Assembly (NCBI GenBank): GCA_050953285.1
Contig: JBMNMK010000002.1
Location: forward strand, 1-64,000
Direction: 5' to 3'
DNA from: Olsenella_K sp050953285
Lineage (GTDB): Bacteria; Actinomycetota; Coriobacteriia; Coriobacteriales; Atopobiaceae
DNA length: 64,000 nt
Of this stretch, positions 18,901-26,086 are shown in pieces. The notes beneath the pieces were generated by a model, which worked only from the letters and a program-made list of their open reading frames with translations, was not told where the DNA came from and did not search any database. Positions within the stretch are counted from its first letter, which is position 1. Every line of letters begins with the position of its first letter. The position numbers were made by a program, and so were the translations under genes.

Positions 18901-19505
18901 CAGGCGGAGCGGTCCTCCACCCAGGGCACGCCCGCGATGGCCTCGTAGGTCTCGCGGAACTTGTCGGTGAGCCCCTTGGACTCGATGAAGGACTCAAGCC
19001 GGGCGAGGCGCAGGTCCTCGCCGTAGAAGCCCTGGTTCTCGTAGAACACGCGCTGGAAGGCGCGCAGGAGCGCCGTCTTGGCGGTGTCGCCCTCCTTCCA
19101 CTGCCCTCCCTTGGAGTCCACGTTGAAGAGTATCGTCTCGGTGGGCACCGACGCGCAGCGCCTCATGCGGGCGTAGACCATGTCGTCCGCCATCTTGCCG
19201 TCGAAGTAGTCGACGGCGCGCTTCCCCTTTACCTCCTTGTTGGCCAGGATGTAGCTCAGCATCTTGAGGAAGTGCGATTTGCCGCTTCCGAAGAAGCCGC
19301 TGATCCACACGCCGATCTTGCCCGTGGGGACGTCCATGGAGCGCTCGTAGTTGCGGAAGAAGGTGGCGAAGTGGCCCTGGAGCTCCTTGGCCACCACGTA
19401 CTCGTCGAGCTCCTGGGCGACGAGCGCCTCGTCCACGTCGTAGACCTTGACCACGCCGTTGATGTTGCGGTCGATGTCGTGCCTGAAGATCTTCTGTATC
19501 TGCAT
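15906..19505 (-). CDS. brxC: BREX type 1 P-loop ATPase BrxC
   Basis: A 1199-residue BrxC (PglY-like). Walker A is GFFGSGKSHFL at about residues 70-80 and a Walker B-like LLFMADEVGQFIG follows near 265. The C-terminal half is rich in helices, and a proline-rich low-complexity segment (GGGQPAPAPKPPRVKS) sits about 50 residues from the end. BrxC is the largest BREX component and is thought to act with BrxB and PglZ in a complex. The gene follows brxB after 13 bp and its stop overlaps the pglX start. The antisense strand again shows a long but false reading frame. Confidence 0.95.
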   Translation of the reverse strand: MQIQKIFRHDIDRNINGVVKVYDVDEALVAQELDEYVVAKELQGHFATFFRNYERSMDVPTGKIGVWISGFFGSGKSHFLKMLSYILANKEVKGKRAVDYFDGKMADDMVYARMRRCASVPTETILFNVDSKGGQWKEGDTAKTALLRAFQRVFYENQGFYGEDLRLARLESFIESKGLTDKFRETYEAIAGVPWVEDRSAWAFNEDFVVDALVEALGVSREAAQHWFDGTESDVISSETFAKEVKAYIDRRAEEEGGDFRLLFMADEVGQFIGSDNSLMLSMQTMVEDLGTMCGDRVWVVVTSQQAIDSVTDVVGMDFSKIQGRFDTRLSLSSSDVDEVIKKRILEKTDEADALLSREYAKQKTVLKNLFAFDDSTSDLYGYAGERDFVDSYPFVGYQFKILPDVFTKTREHGFSGKHMSSGERSMISAFQESAQRVEAEGTGALVPFWRFYDTIETSLDYGIRQVISRCQDAANDGLGLTDYDVRVIKALYLIRYIGDITPNVDNITILMVDDVDCDKIALRKQVQESLERLVRENKAARNGDRYNFLTSEEQDVADEISKVELDTGDVLGRIKSLLFNDIYTETKHRVGQNDFPFDRYVDDSVHGKDMGGMKLNVITYAHELSHLPEQEFAFKSTGQALVDLGEGDYYELLEGVCRIEKYVRMSTTSEWSESKRQIVKLKREQARENEKAAKKALEEALSTARLAVDGRPLSVKERDPKRRLDAVLDQLVTSVYTKADYIDEPADGDSDIIAILRGERGTQADTEGHVPNWRAMDEVMLYLDAQAYAHAATNMGDLQRKYQKAPCGWREADVAAVMARLIREQRVAVSVGGKQLGAGDEHAIVRCLRRDADKATVKKREKIEASTLASVQHLMKDFAETNQVPGDEDGLVAFAKEHLKETSDTCRDLLAERYSRRGYPGKDKVAEGKKLVDNLLEGAKDPVLFCMSLANRATQGDLLDFAEDLGRIRFFFHSQARIYDESRDVIAKLRTEGIYIEGDSGAQDAIAKIEGILDMDEPYDRIKDLGPLNKTVLSALKSAADVKRDDLLRSIEDSLSQVRRYAEDEGKGFESDVRPIVAEAERACTAKRNNANRTTDASQLDAQLSQLKTWEGQQYPKIDDAVAYARKRKLESQIGHTVQGGGQPAPAPKPPRVKSIPRSRACPTKTLHNREEVDEYVDDLRDRLLRALEDNDAVRLGD

Positions 19506-19518
19506 CGTATGGCCTTTC

Positions 19519-20115
19519 CTAGATGAGGTCGAACGCCCGGTAGTAGTTGCCGTCCTTGAGCCTGCCGAAGAGCGAGAGCGTCTGCCCGTCGAACCTGCCC
19601 GGGTAGGCGACCACGACCGGCACCTCCTCGAAGAGCTGCTGGATGTTGTCGAGGATGTTGTGCACGCGCATGAAGGGGTAGACCTCGCCCACGCCCGTGA
19701 TGAGGAGCACGTCGCCGGGCCGGTTGGGGCGGTCGGCGATCTTCTTCGCGAATGCGTCGGGGCTCGCCACGCCCTGCAGCTGGCGGAGCAGCTGGTCGCG
19801 TCCTTTTCGCTCCTCCATGCGGGGGATGGAGCGCGAGATGCGCCGCTCGTCGCATATGTCGAGCAGGATGTCGTAGAGGTTGGCCTCGCGTATGGTGCAC
19901 GGCAGCGCGGGGTCCGCCTCCAGCTTGTCGAAGAACTTCCGGGCCTCCGCCTTCAGGCGCGGGTCGTAGCAGAGGGTGTAGATGCCCACCTCGTTGCCCA
20001 GGCCGCGGTTGCGCAGGAAGTCCTCCTGGGAGAGGCGGGTCCTGAGCGCCTCGCAGCGCTGCTCGAAATCGGCTATGGCGCGCTCGGAGGGCGCGTCGGT
20101 GAAGGTCGCAGCCAT
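19519..20115 (-). CDS. brxB: BREX type 1 protein BrxB (DUF1788)
   Basis: A 198-residue protein of the DUF1788 size and layout: helical N-terminus (AIADFEQRCEALRTRLSQEDFL), a middle ending in LYDILLDICDERRI, and a Rossmann-like C-terminus with VLLITGVGEVYPFMRVHNILDNIQ and VPVVVAYPG. BrxB bridges BREX components in current models; its biochemical role is not known. It abuts brxA with no gap (brxA ends at 20116). Confidence 0.93.
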   Translation of the reverse strand: MAATFTDAPSERAIADFEQRCEALRTRLSQEDFLRNRGLGNEVGIYTLCYDPRLKAEARKFFDKLEADPALPCTIREANLYDILLDICDERRISRSIPRMEERKGRDQLLRQLQGVASPDAFAKKIADRPNRPGDVLLITGVGEVYPFMRVHNILDNIQQLFEEVPVVVAYPGRFDGQTLSLFGRLKDGNYYRAFDLI

Positions 20116-20721
20116 CTAGATCCCCTCGCTTTCCCCGAACGCGGCCAGCGCCGCGGAGTCCCCGCGCTCGCGAAGGATCTCCTCGAACTCGGGGTCGAGG
20201 AGCACCTGCTGGAGCCTGTCGTCTTTCGTGAGCAGACCGGCCTCGACGAGGCACTTGCGCAGCACCTGCTTGAGCTTGGCCACCGTGGAGTCCGCCGCGG
20301 CGGCGAAGTTGTCGTACTCCGCGGCGAGCCCGGTGAAGTAGGCGTTCATGTCCGTGCGCGTGAAGGTGTAGTCGAGCTCGGCGTACTTGCGGGCGATCGC
20401 CGTGGTCATGAAGTGGCGCATGAGCGGGTAGAGCTGCATCATCGCGTAGAGGTTGGCCTGGGCGGCGGCGTCGGGCAGGCCGTAGGCGATGATGCGCACG
20501 AGCCGCTCGTCGCCCAGGGCGTCGACGCGCTTGTTGCACGCGCGGGATATCTTGTGGAGCGTTCGCTCGGTCGGGTACTGGAAGAGGTTCTCGGCCTCGA
20601 CCTTGGCCGTGACCTCCTTCTCGGGCATCCCGTCCAGGCGCAGCCGCGCGACGATGCGGCACTCGTTGAGCAGCCACTGCTCGCGCGCCATCGAGTTCCC
20701 CAGGAGCTTCCTACCTGCCAT
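20116..20721 (-). CDS. brxA: BREX type 1 protein BrxA (DUF1819)
   Basis: A 201-residue DUF1819 protein. Features of the family include ECRIVARLRLDGM, FQYPTERTLHKISRACNKRVDAL and the helical ending LDPEFEEILRERG. BrxA proteins are small DNA-binding members of BREX. The start at 20721 (MAGRKLLGN) is chosen because AAGGAG lies 7 nt upstream and the ATG overlaps the stop of the small regulator gene before it; the longer reading to 20754 lies in that gene. First canonical gene of the BREX operon here. Confidence 0.92.
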   Translation of the reverse strand: MAGRKLLGNSMAREQWLLNECRIVARLRLDGMPEKEVTAKVEAENLFQYPTERTLHKISRACNKRVDALGDERLVRIIAYGLPDAAAQANLYAMMQLYPLMRHFMTTAIARKYAELDYTFTRTDMNAYFTGLAAEYDNFAAAADSTVAKLKQVLRKCLVEAGLLTKDDRLQQVLLDPEFEEILRERGDSAALAAFGESEGI

Positions 20722-20905
20722 CGAACAGCTCCTTGTTGGCGACGATCTCGTCAACGGCGAGCGAGGTGATGAGCGCCGAGAGGCTCACGCACTTCTCGCG
20801 GGCGACGGTCTCCAGGGCCTCCTTCAGCTCCGGCGTGGCGGCGAAGATGATGCGCTCGGTCTTCTTTGCGCCGAGGACGCGCTTCCTCAGCTCCTGCTCC
20901 TCCAT
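20711..20905 (-). CDS. Small DUF1778/RHH-like regulator heading the BREX operon
   Basis: A 64-residue protein (MEEQELRKRVLGAKKTERII, then FAATPELKEALETVAREKCVS, LSALITSLAVDEIVANKEL) with the short strand followed by two helices expected of a ribbon-helix-helix DNA-binding protein. The start at 20905 has GGGAGG 8 nt upstream; longer readings have no ribosome site. It overlaps brxA by 11 bp, and a palindrome (TTTCATAA-AAG-TTATGAAA) lies 28 bp upstream. Known BREX regulators such as BrxR are larger winged-helix/WYL proteins, so this would be a different type of control. An antitoxin-like role cannot be excluded, but no toxin adjoins it. Confidence 0.7.
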   Translation of the reverse strand: MEEQELRKRVLGAKKTERIIFAATPELKEALETVAREKCVSLSALITSLAVDEIVANKELFDGR

Positions 20906-20932
20906 GGGCGGGCCTCCCGGGTCGTTATGCCG

Positions 20933-20951
20933 TTTCATAAAAGTTATGAAA
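20933..20951. promoter_or_regulatory. Operator-like palindrome upstream of the BREX operon
   Basis: TTTCATAA (20933-20940) and TTATGAAA (20944-20951) form a perfect inverted repeat with a 3-nt centre. On the minus strand a TAGAAT box lies just upstream, so the palindrome would sit around the transcription start. Likely autoregulatory site of the small RHH-like protein (inference). Confidence 0.6.
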
Positions 20952-21176
20952 GATTCTACCATTGGTGCGCTCGCCGGCGGCCATGATGTGCCATATCGTG
21001 CGGATTCGATGCACGGTGCGCCGCCGTCGCCCATGTCCCTTCGGCGTTCGCAGCCGTCCCGCGGCGCGGGAGCCTGCGGATAACGCGGCAACATCCTTCT
21101 TCATCCCTCGAAACCCGCGGAATTGAACTGCACCCCAGTTCTTGGAGCCCATAAGTAAAGTCTATCAGCTACGCTG
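20952..21176. other. BREX upstream region with a remnant IS end
   Basis: No gene seen. At 21124-21149 there is a diverged copy of the terminal repeat of the adjoining IS3 element (TGAACTGCACCCCAGTTCTT and on), in the same orientation as its true end at 21177. It may be left over from an earlier, related insertion. Confidence 0.6.
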
Positions 21177-21222
21177 TGAACCGCACCCCAGAAGTTGGAG
21201 TCGATAAATAAGAGTCTAGCGG

Positions 21223-22140
21223 CTATGCCGCGTCCCCGAGGGCGTGATTCCTGTATTCGGCAGGGGTCATGCCCTCGAGCCCTATTTGGCGGCGTCGCGT
21301 GTTCCAGTGGCGGATATATCCGTCGAGGTCCCGCTTGAAGGATTCGAAGCTGTCCCATTTCTGGTGGCGGAAGAACTCGTCCTTCAGATGCCCGAAGAAG
21401 CCCTCGGTGCAAGCGTTGTCGAGGCAGTTTCCCTTGCGCGACATGCTCTGGACGAACCCCGCGCCCGCTATGGTCGCGCAGTACCAGTCGCTCTGGTACT
21501 GCCAGCCCATGTCGCTGGTGAGTATGGGGCGGGCGCCCTCCGGCTTCCTTCCGAGGAGCATGCCCAGCATCTCTCTCTGCTGGGCCATGTCGGGGTGCTC
21601 GGATATCGACCAGGCCACGACCTCGTCGGTGCAGAAGTCGAGCACGGGCGCCAGGTACGCCTTGCCGAAGCCCAGGTTGAACTCGGTGACGTCGGTGCCC
21701 ATCTTCTCCCATGGCCGACCGGCCCTGAAGTCGCGTCCCAGCAGGTTCTCGAAGGTGCGGCCCACCTTGCCCCTGTAGGAGTTGTACCGGTGGTATTCGG
21801 TCTCGCGGCGTATGCCGCATCTCAGCCCCATCTCGCGCATCATCTTGAGCACGGTCTTGCCGGAGATGCGCACGCCGTCCTCGGCCCTCAGGCACATCAT
21901 GACCTGCCGGTACCCGCAGCCGTTGGCCGTGCGCCGGAATATCTCCTCGACCTTGGGCCACAGCTCCCTGCGCGTGGCCCTGGGCTCCCTCCTGAGGTTG
22001 TAGTAGTAGGTGGAGCGCGGGATGCCCGACGCCTCCAGCAGGTCGTCCAGCCCGTACCCCTGCCCCGAAAGCCCGCGGATCACCTGGCACCTGTCCCACG
22101 TGCCCGCCCCTCCGCCTCCAGGGCTCGAAGTTTTTTTAAG
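21223..22140 (-). CDS. IS3-family transposase OrfB (DDE catalytic part)
   Basis: The rve-type integrase core of an IS3 transposase. The N-terminal part (CGYRQVMMCLRAEDGVRISG) is the HTH_21 region; the catalytic acids are visible in GTDVTEF, TSDMGWQYQSDWY and ACTEGFFGHLKDE. It lies in the -1 frame relative to orfA; ribosomes probably shift on the A7C run at 22130-22137 to make an OrfAB fusion, the active transposase in this family. The left coordinate is the TAG stop; the right coordinate marks the shift site rather than a start codon. Confidence 0.88.
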   Translation of the reverse strand, partial: LKKTSSPGGGGAGTWDRCQVIRGLSGQGYGLDDLLEASGIPRSTYYYNLRREPRATRRELWPKVEEIFRRTANGCGYRQVMMCLRAEDGVRISGKTVLKMMREMGLRCGIRRETEYHRYNSYRGKVGRTFENLLGRDFRAGRPWEKMGTDVTEFNLGFGKAYLAPVLDFCTDEVVAWSISEHPDMAQQREMLGMLLGRKPEGARPILTSDMGWQYQSDWYCATIAGAGFVQSMSRKGNCLDNACTEGFFGHLKDEFFRHQKWDSFESFKRDLDGYIRHWNTRRRQIGLEGMTPAEYRNHALGDAA

Positions 22141-22583
22141 TACGCGACCTCGGCCCTGAGCTTCCGGTTCTCGGCCTCGAGCTCCTGCTCGCGGGTCGGC
22201 TCGGGCCCGGGACGGCTCCTCGCCCCCCTCGGCCTGCCCTTCGGCCTCGGCCTGAGCGCCTCGGGGCCTCCGTCCCTGTACGCCTTCACCCATCTTTGGA
22301 GCGCCGACCTGCTCGCTATGCCGTGCTTCGACATCACAGCCTGGAGGGGCATTCCGTCCTCGAGGTGGTCGCGCACCGCGGCGAGCTTCGTCTCGTAGTC
22401 GTATGCCCTGTGCTCGGACCCCATGCCGAAGAGCACCTCGCTTCCGCACGCCCTGTATGTCTCGACCCATTTTCGGACGGTGCCTTCCGGCATTGCAAGC
22501 CTTTTGGCTATGGATGCCCAGCCCAGCCCCCTCTCCATCAGCCTCGCGGCCGCCCTCCTGACGTCGACGCTGTACTCGGTCAT
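22080..22583 (-). CDS. IS3-family transposase OrfA
   Basis: About 167 residues with two helix-turn-helix segments (SVDVRRAAARLMERGLGWAS and AVRDHLEDGMPLQAVMSKHG), then a Lys/Arg/Pro-rich linker (RPRPKGRPRGARSRPG) and a leucine-zipper-like coiled coil (QELEAENRKLRAEVAYLKKL), which is standard for OrfA. The start at 22583 has GGAGG about 10 nt upstream. The slippery run lies within the zipper's end, so OrfA alone finishes at 22080 while shifted ribosomes make OrfAB. Confidence 0.88.
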   Translation of the reverse strand: MTEYSVDVRRAAARLMERGLGWASIAKRLAMPEGTVRKWVETYRACGSEVLFGMGSEHRAYDYETKLAAVRDHLEDGMPLQAVMSKHGIASRSALQRWVKAYRDGGPEALRPRPKGRPRGARSRPGPEPTREQELEAENRKLRAEVAYLKKLRALEAEGRARGTGAR

Positions 22584-22724
22584 GAAAAACCGCACCTCCA
22601 GAAATCGTTGTCCTTTACTTTCTGGACTCCAACTTCTGGGGTGCGGTTCATTGGGACGGAGGCTCTTTCTTTGCCGTTTTACTCCCTTGTCTCCGTTCGG
22701 GGATTATTTCTTGCTCATTTAGGG

Positions 22725-24194
22725 CTATTCGCGCTGAAAGATTTTGACTAGCTTGGTGTCCTTTATTTCGTAGACAATGTCTGCGACGTTCTCGACCAGC
22801 CTCTTATCGTGGGAGACGAACACTATCGTTCCGGCATAGGCGCTCATCATCTGCTCGAGGGCTTCGGCGCTCTTGATGTCCAGGTAATTTCCAGGCTCGT
22901 CCATGAGCAAGATGTTGTATCTGCCCAGCAGCATCTTCGCGAGCAGCAGCTTGATGACTTCGCCTCCCGAGAGAACGCCAACGTCCTTTGCCAGGTCACG
23001 CGGTCCGATTCCCATAGAGGCGAGGATGCTTCGGATTTCGGTCATGCTGTACTCGCAACCATCCTGCATGAACGAGATCGCAGACTGACGGGCGTCGAAC
23101 TTGTAGCCTGTTTGCTCGAAGTAACCGATCTCTGCCTTGGGAGAGATGTTGATACCGTCGGCGCGTCGAGCGATTGCCTTCAGCAGGCTGGTCTTTCCTG
23201 TACCGTTGCCACCGGTGATGGCCACTTTGGCACCGAGCGGTATCTCGAATTTCGCGTGGTCATAGAGCATGCAGTTGCCGAAGCTCAAGCTGAAATCGTC
23301 TGCCGAGATGGGAAATTTACTATGCAGTTCCAGGGCCTTGCTCTGGCGGAACCGCACGGTGCGAATGCTGTCAGGGGCCTCAATCCCTTCGAGCGCTTCG
23401 AGGCGCTTCTCCATGTTCTTAGCCGCCTGGTACATCCTCTTCTGTTTGGTGCCGGTTGCTTTCTGATGTCCCAATCGACCTGCATTCTCGTTGCTTTTCT
23501 TTGCGCCCTTCTGCTTGGCGTCGACCTGCCGTGCTTTTTTCCGTTGTTTTTCGATGGCGGCTTCAAGGCGCTCGCGCTCGCGCATCGCCTCTTCGTATCG
23601 AGCCGCCTGAACTTTGCGTTCTTCTTCTTTCTGTCGCAGATAGTCGGAGTAGTCACCCCAGAATTCGGAAATACCGCCGTCTTTGAGCTCCCAGATCTTG
23701 TCCACTACCTGATCGAGAAAATAACGGTCATGGCTCACAATGAGCAGGGCTCCATCAAATGCCTTGAGTTGTCCGACGAGAAGGCTGATGCCGTCTTGGT
23801 CGAGGTGGCTCGTAGGCTCATCAGCAAAGATCGCGCTTGCATGCTGGGAGAGCGCAGAGGCAATCTTGGCGCGTGTCTCCTCTCCGCCGCTCATCGTCTC
23901 CTGCGCCACTCCGGCGACGTTGAGACGGGAGAGCATCTCACCACTGCCCTGAGCCGCATCAAGGTCGAGTTCATCGAGTTGGCCGATGAGGGCAATGCTG
24001 CCGAAACGCCTGACGTCGGCGTCCGCAATGGTAAGATTGCCGCTCAGAATTTTAAGCAGGCTGGTTTTGCCTGCGCCATTGTCTCCCACCAAGCCGATGC
24101 GATCGTAGGAGTAGATTTCCAACTCTTCGATATCTAGGATATCGCGGCCGGCATATTCCAAAAAGATGTCTTTAGCTTTGACTATGAGTTCCAT
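22725..24194 (-). CDS. msr(D)-like: Msr-type ABC-F ribosomal protection protein
   Basis: A 489-residue ABC-F protein with two nucleotide-binding domains and no membrane part. First domain: Walker A GDNGAGKTS (37-45), signature MSGGEETR, Walker B IFADEPTSHLD. Second domain: Walker A GGNGTGKTS (about 325-333), signature LSGGEVIKLLL, Walker B LLMDEPGNYLD. The charged helical linker between the domains (EEERKVQAARYEEAMRERER and on) is the arm that reaches the ribosomal exit tunnel. Length, the MELI-KAKDI start and the ending VYEIKDTKLVKI agree with Msr(D), which frees ribosomes from macrolides, and it lies downstream of a Mef-like pump as msr(D) does. GC is lower than in the surrounding element, pointing to acquisition. 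Confidence 0.85.
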   Translation of the reverse strand: MELIVKAKDIFLEYAGRDILDIEELEIYSYDRIGLVGDNGAGKTSLLKILSGNLTIADADVRRFGSIALIGQLDELDLDAAQGSGEMLSRLNVAGVAQETMSGGEETRAKIASALSQHASAIFADEPTSHLDQDGISLLVGQLKAFDGALLIVSHDRYFLDQVVDKIWELKDGGISEFWGDYSDYLRQKEEERKVQAARYEEAMRERERLEAAIEKQRKKARQVDAKQKGAKKSNENAGRLGHQKATGTKQKRMYQAAKNMEKRLEALEGIEAPDSIRTVRFRQSKALELHSKFPISADDFSLSFGNCMLYDHAKFEIPLGAKVAITGGNGTGKTSLLKAIARRADGINISPKAEIGYFEQTGYKFDARQSAISFMQDGCEYSMTEIRSILASMGIGPRDLAKDVGVLSGGEVIKLLLAKMLLGRYNILLMDEPGNYLDIKSAEALEQMMSAYAGTIVFVSHDKRLVENVADIVYEIKDTKLVKIFQRE

Positions 24195-24456
24195 AGGTTG
24201 AACCGCCTTTTGTGTATTAGCGTTTTACTGGAAACGCAGCCATGCCAAAAAAGATTGCTCACGTCGATTTTTCGCCTTTGCCCAATTGCCGGCGCGAGCG
24301 TTTTGACCTTGCGCAAGCCGGCAAATCCGAAAATGATAGTTGGCGACGAATAAGGAGCGCGATGTGGGATGTCAGTGCAATACCTCGTCGTCGCAAGGGC
24401 TTGAAGGCTGACGCTTGAACCGATGGCTGCTGCCTCTTTTTTTTCGAATACTTGGG
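24195..24456 (-). other. mef-msr intergenic region
   Basis: No gene was recognised here. On the minus strand there is a hairpin with TTGCCGG/CCGGCAA arms (24286-24324), and a second small one (GCGTTT/AAACGC) shortly before the msr ribosome site. In known mef-msr operons this space holds a leader peptide and attenuator for msr; I could not find a convincing leader ORF in this copy. Confidence 0.4.
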
Positions 24457-25743
24457 CTATTGAATCTGCCCGGTATCTCTTTTCCCCGCGCTTCGGACGC
24501 TCGGAGCAAGCAGCATAGCCATCGCAAGCAGTACCATGGTCGCTCCAGAGCCGACGAACCATAACGGAGCTCCAAGCAGATCCGCAAAAACGGAGGGAGC
24601 TGCGAGGCCCATGGGCATGGCCCAAGCCATGATGGTTCCGTAGAGGCCGAAAACGCGGCCTAGGTACTCAGGAGGTATCTGCTCCTGCATAAGGGCAGTC
24701 TGGGTTCCCGCGTACAACGGGGAGCATGCGCCCATAAGAAAGCTCACCGGCAGGAAAGCAGCGAACAATGACGGGCCGAGCGATCCGGATACGATTGCGG
24801 CAATGCCGAAGCCGGCAATCGCGGCGACCATGGTGAACGACCTATTGCGGAACCCTCCCGTAACCGCCAAGATGCCGGACCCAGCCAGCATGCCTGCAGA
24901 AAAAAGGATTTCCGCCAAAGCGGCATCCCCCGTGCTACCGCCAAAATGCCCCAAGGTCATTATTGGGAACAATGCCGCGAGCGGAGAGAACGCGAAAGCG
25001 AAGACGAACCCGCACCAAAGAAGGGCGAGCAGCCCCCTGTACCCCCTAGTCAGCTTGTAGCCGTCCGAAATCTCAGAGAAGAGCTCTCGAACCTTATTGG
25101 AAAAGGGCAAGCTGCGGTCGGCTTCGTCGAGTCCCCCTGCGTCTATCTGTGCGGCGAGGACGGCTAAAGAAGCGAAAAGCGCTCCCAGCACGTCGAGGAC
25201 AATCATAGCGGTAATGCCCGCCACGGGATAAATCACTGCTGCAAGCGCGGCGCCAAGAATGTATCCGCCGGACTGAATCGCCTGAGTCACCCCCGATAGG
25301 CGAACGAGATGCTCTGGCGGGGCGAGATGGGGCGTGAGAGATTGGGAGGCTGGCGTGTAGAACGAAGTGCCAACTGCACGGAGAAACAGGGCGATGAGAA
25401 TTAGCCATGCAGGTAAGCTGCCGGCCAACGAGGCAATCGTCAAGGCGGCGCCCACCGCGGCAATGAAGAGGTCGGTGCCGATGAGGACACGTTTCAAAGG
25501 CAGTCTGTCGACAAGGGCGCCCGCAAGGATTCCGAACAAAGCAATCGGCAGAAAGCCTGCCAGCGATGCTAAGGAGAGGAGAGAAGACGACCCTGTCGTG
25601 AGGGCGAGATGCCAAATAAGACCCATTTGGAGAATCGAACTCGTCAATGTCGAAACGAGCTCCCCGCCCCATACGAAACAAAGCTTGAATTGCCATGAAT
25701 GGCACAGCAGAGCAGACCTGCCCCGAGAGGTTTCAAATATCAT
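24457..25743 (-). CDS. mef-like: Mef-type macrolide efflux transporter (MFS)
   Basis: A 428-residue major-facilitator protein with about 12 hydrophobic segments. The opening (LVSTLTSSILQMGLIWHLAL, then SLASLAGFLPIALFGILAGA, LVDRLPLKRVLIGTDLFIAA) follows the Mef family pattern, including the VDR-x-x-KK/KR loop between helices 2 and 3. It would export macrolides by proton exchange. The ATG at 25743 is preferred over a TTG at 25794; its own ribosome site is weak, which fits control by the leader ORF upstream. msr follows 262 bp downstream, so the two probably form one inducible resistance unit. Sequence is clearly not a close Mef(A) copy. Confidence 0.78.
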   Translation of the reverse strand: MIFETSRGRSALLCHSWQFKLCFVWGGELVSTLTSSILQMGLIWHLALTTGSSSLLSLASLAGFLPIALFGILAGALVDRLPLKRVLIGTDLFIAAVGAALTIASLAGSLPAWLILIALFLRAVGTSFYTPASQSLTPHLAPPEHLVRLSGVTQAIQSGGYILGAALAAVIYPVAGITAMIVLDVLGALFASLAVLAAQIDAGGLDEADRSLPFSNKVRELFSEISDGYKLTRGYRGLLALLWCGFVFAFAFSPLAALFPIMTLGHFGGSTGDAALAEILFSAGMLAGSGILAVTGGFRNRSFTMVAAIAGFGIAAIVSGSLGPSLFAAFLPVSFLMGACSPLYAGTQTALMQEQIPPEYLGRVFGLYGTIMAWAMPMGLAAPSVFADLLGAPLWFVGSGATMVLLAMAMLLAPSVRSAGKRDTGQIQ

Positions 25744-25806
25744 GGTTATGTCCAATCGTGAAATGGCGTGCAGAAAAACAGCGCGACGCCACAACAGCGC
25801 CGCTTT

Positions 25807-25842
25807 CTAGGCGCTCATCCACGTGCGGAAAAGACCAACCAC
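25807..25842 (-). CDS. 11-codon leader ORF upstream of mef
   Basis: On the minus strand, AAAGGAGGGG is followed after a short gap by GTG at 25842 and the peptide VVGLFRTWMSA, then TAG. It lies 64 bp upstream of the mef ATG and about 40 bp after the predicted promoter. Short leaders of this kind upstream of erm, mef and msr genes make ribosomes stall when a macrolide is bound and so switch on the resistance gene. Just after the leader lie AGCGCC/GGCGCT inverted repeats and a GC-rich segment followed by TTTTT. The peptide shows none of the stalling motifs I know by heart, so the function is inferred from position and the strong ribosome site. Confidence 0.6.
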   Translation of the reverse strand: MVGLFRTWMSA

Positions 25843-25882
25843 GACACCCCTCCTTTGTTAATTCGGTCTGGCAAACCATGTA

Positions 25883-25912
25883 ATATTAACGAGGCTTGAG
25901 TTTGCCTGTCAA
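25883..25912 (-). promoter_or_regulatory. Sigma-70-type promoter for the mef-msr unit
   Basis: On the minus strand TTGACA (25912-25907) and TAATAT (25888-25883) are separated by 18 bp, a near-consensus promoter about 40 bp upstream of the leader ORF. The 174 bp from here to 26086 show no other feature. Confidence 0.75.
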
Positions 25913-26086
25913 GAATCGACCATCGGAAAGGGCAATCCTCTCTGGCCATTCGATTCCTTTTGTATCTATGGCTGCATTTACGTTATGTGGTTATTTATTT
26001 CGTTAGAATTCCCAAGCAAAACGCTTTTATGCACCATGTCTGCGCAAGCGAGAAAAGCCATTTCTAAGCCTCGGCCCACGAAAATG

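Larger units (their letters stand above)
21177..22650 (-). mobile_element. IS3-family insertion sequence with perfect 26-bp ends
   Basis: Terminal inverted repeats at 21177-21202 and 22625-22650 are identical over 26 bp (beginning TGAACCGCACCCCAGAAGTT). Between them are orfA and orfB in the minus direction, joined by an A7C slippery run. The element is 1474 bp long, a normal length for IS3. The flanks (GCTG on the left, TTGG on the right) show no exact 3-4 bp target duplication. Confidence 0.92.

Noticed and set aside
15888..19526. A 1212-residue plus-strand reading frame opposite brxC
   Set aside because: Same GC effect; brxC with Walker motifs and tight operon spacing is on the other strand.
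21177..22650. BREX disrupted by the IS3 element
   Set aside because: The element lies 225 bp upstream of the operator palindrome and does not enter any BREX gene.
24182..24625. A 147-residue reading frame between mef and msr
   Set aside because: It spans the end of mef and the start of msr in another frame and has no ribosome site or domain.
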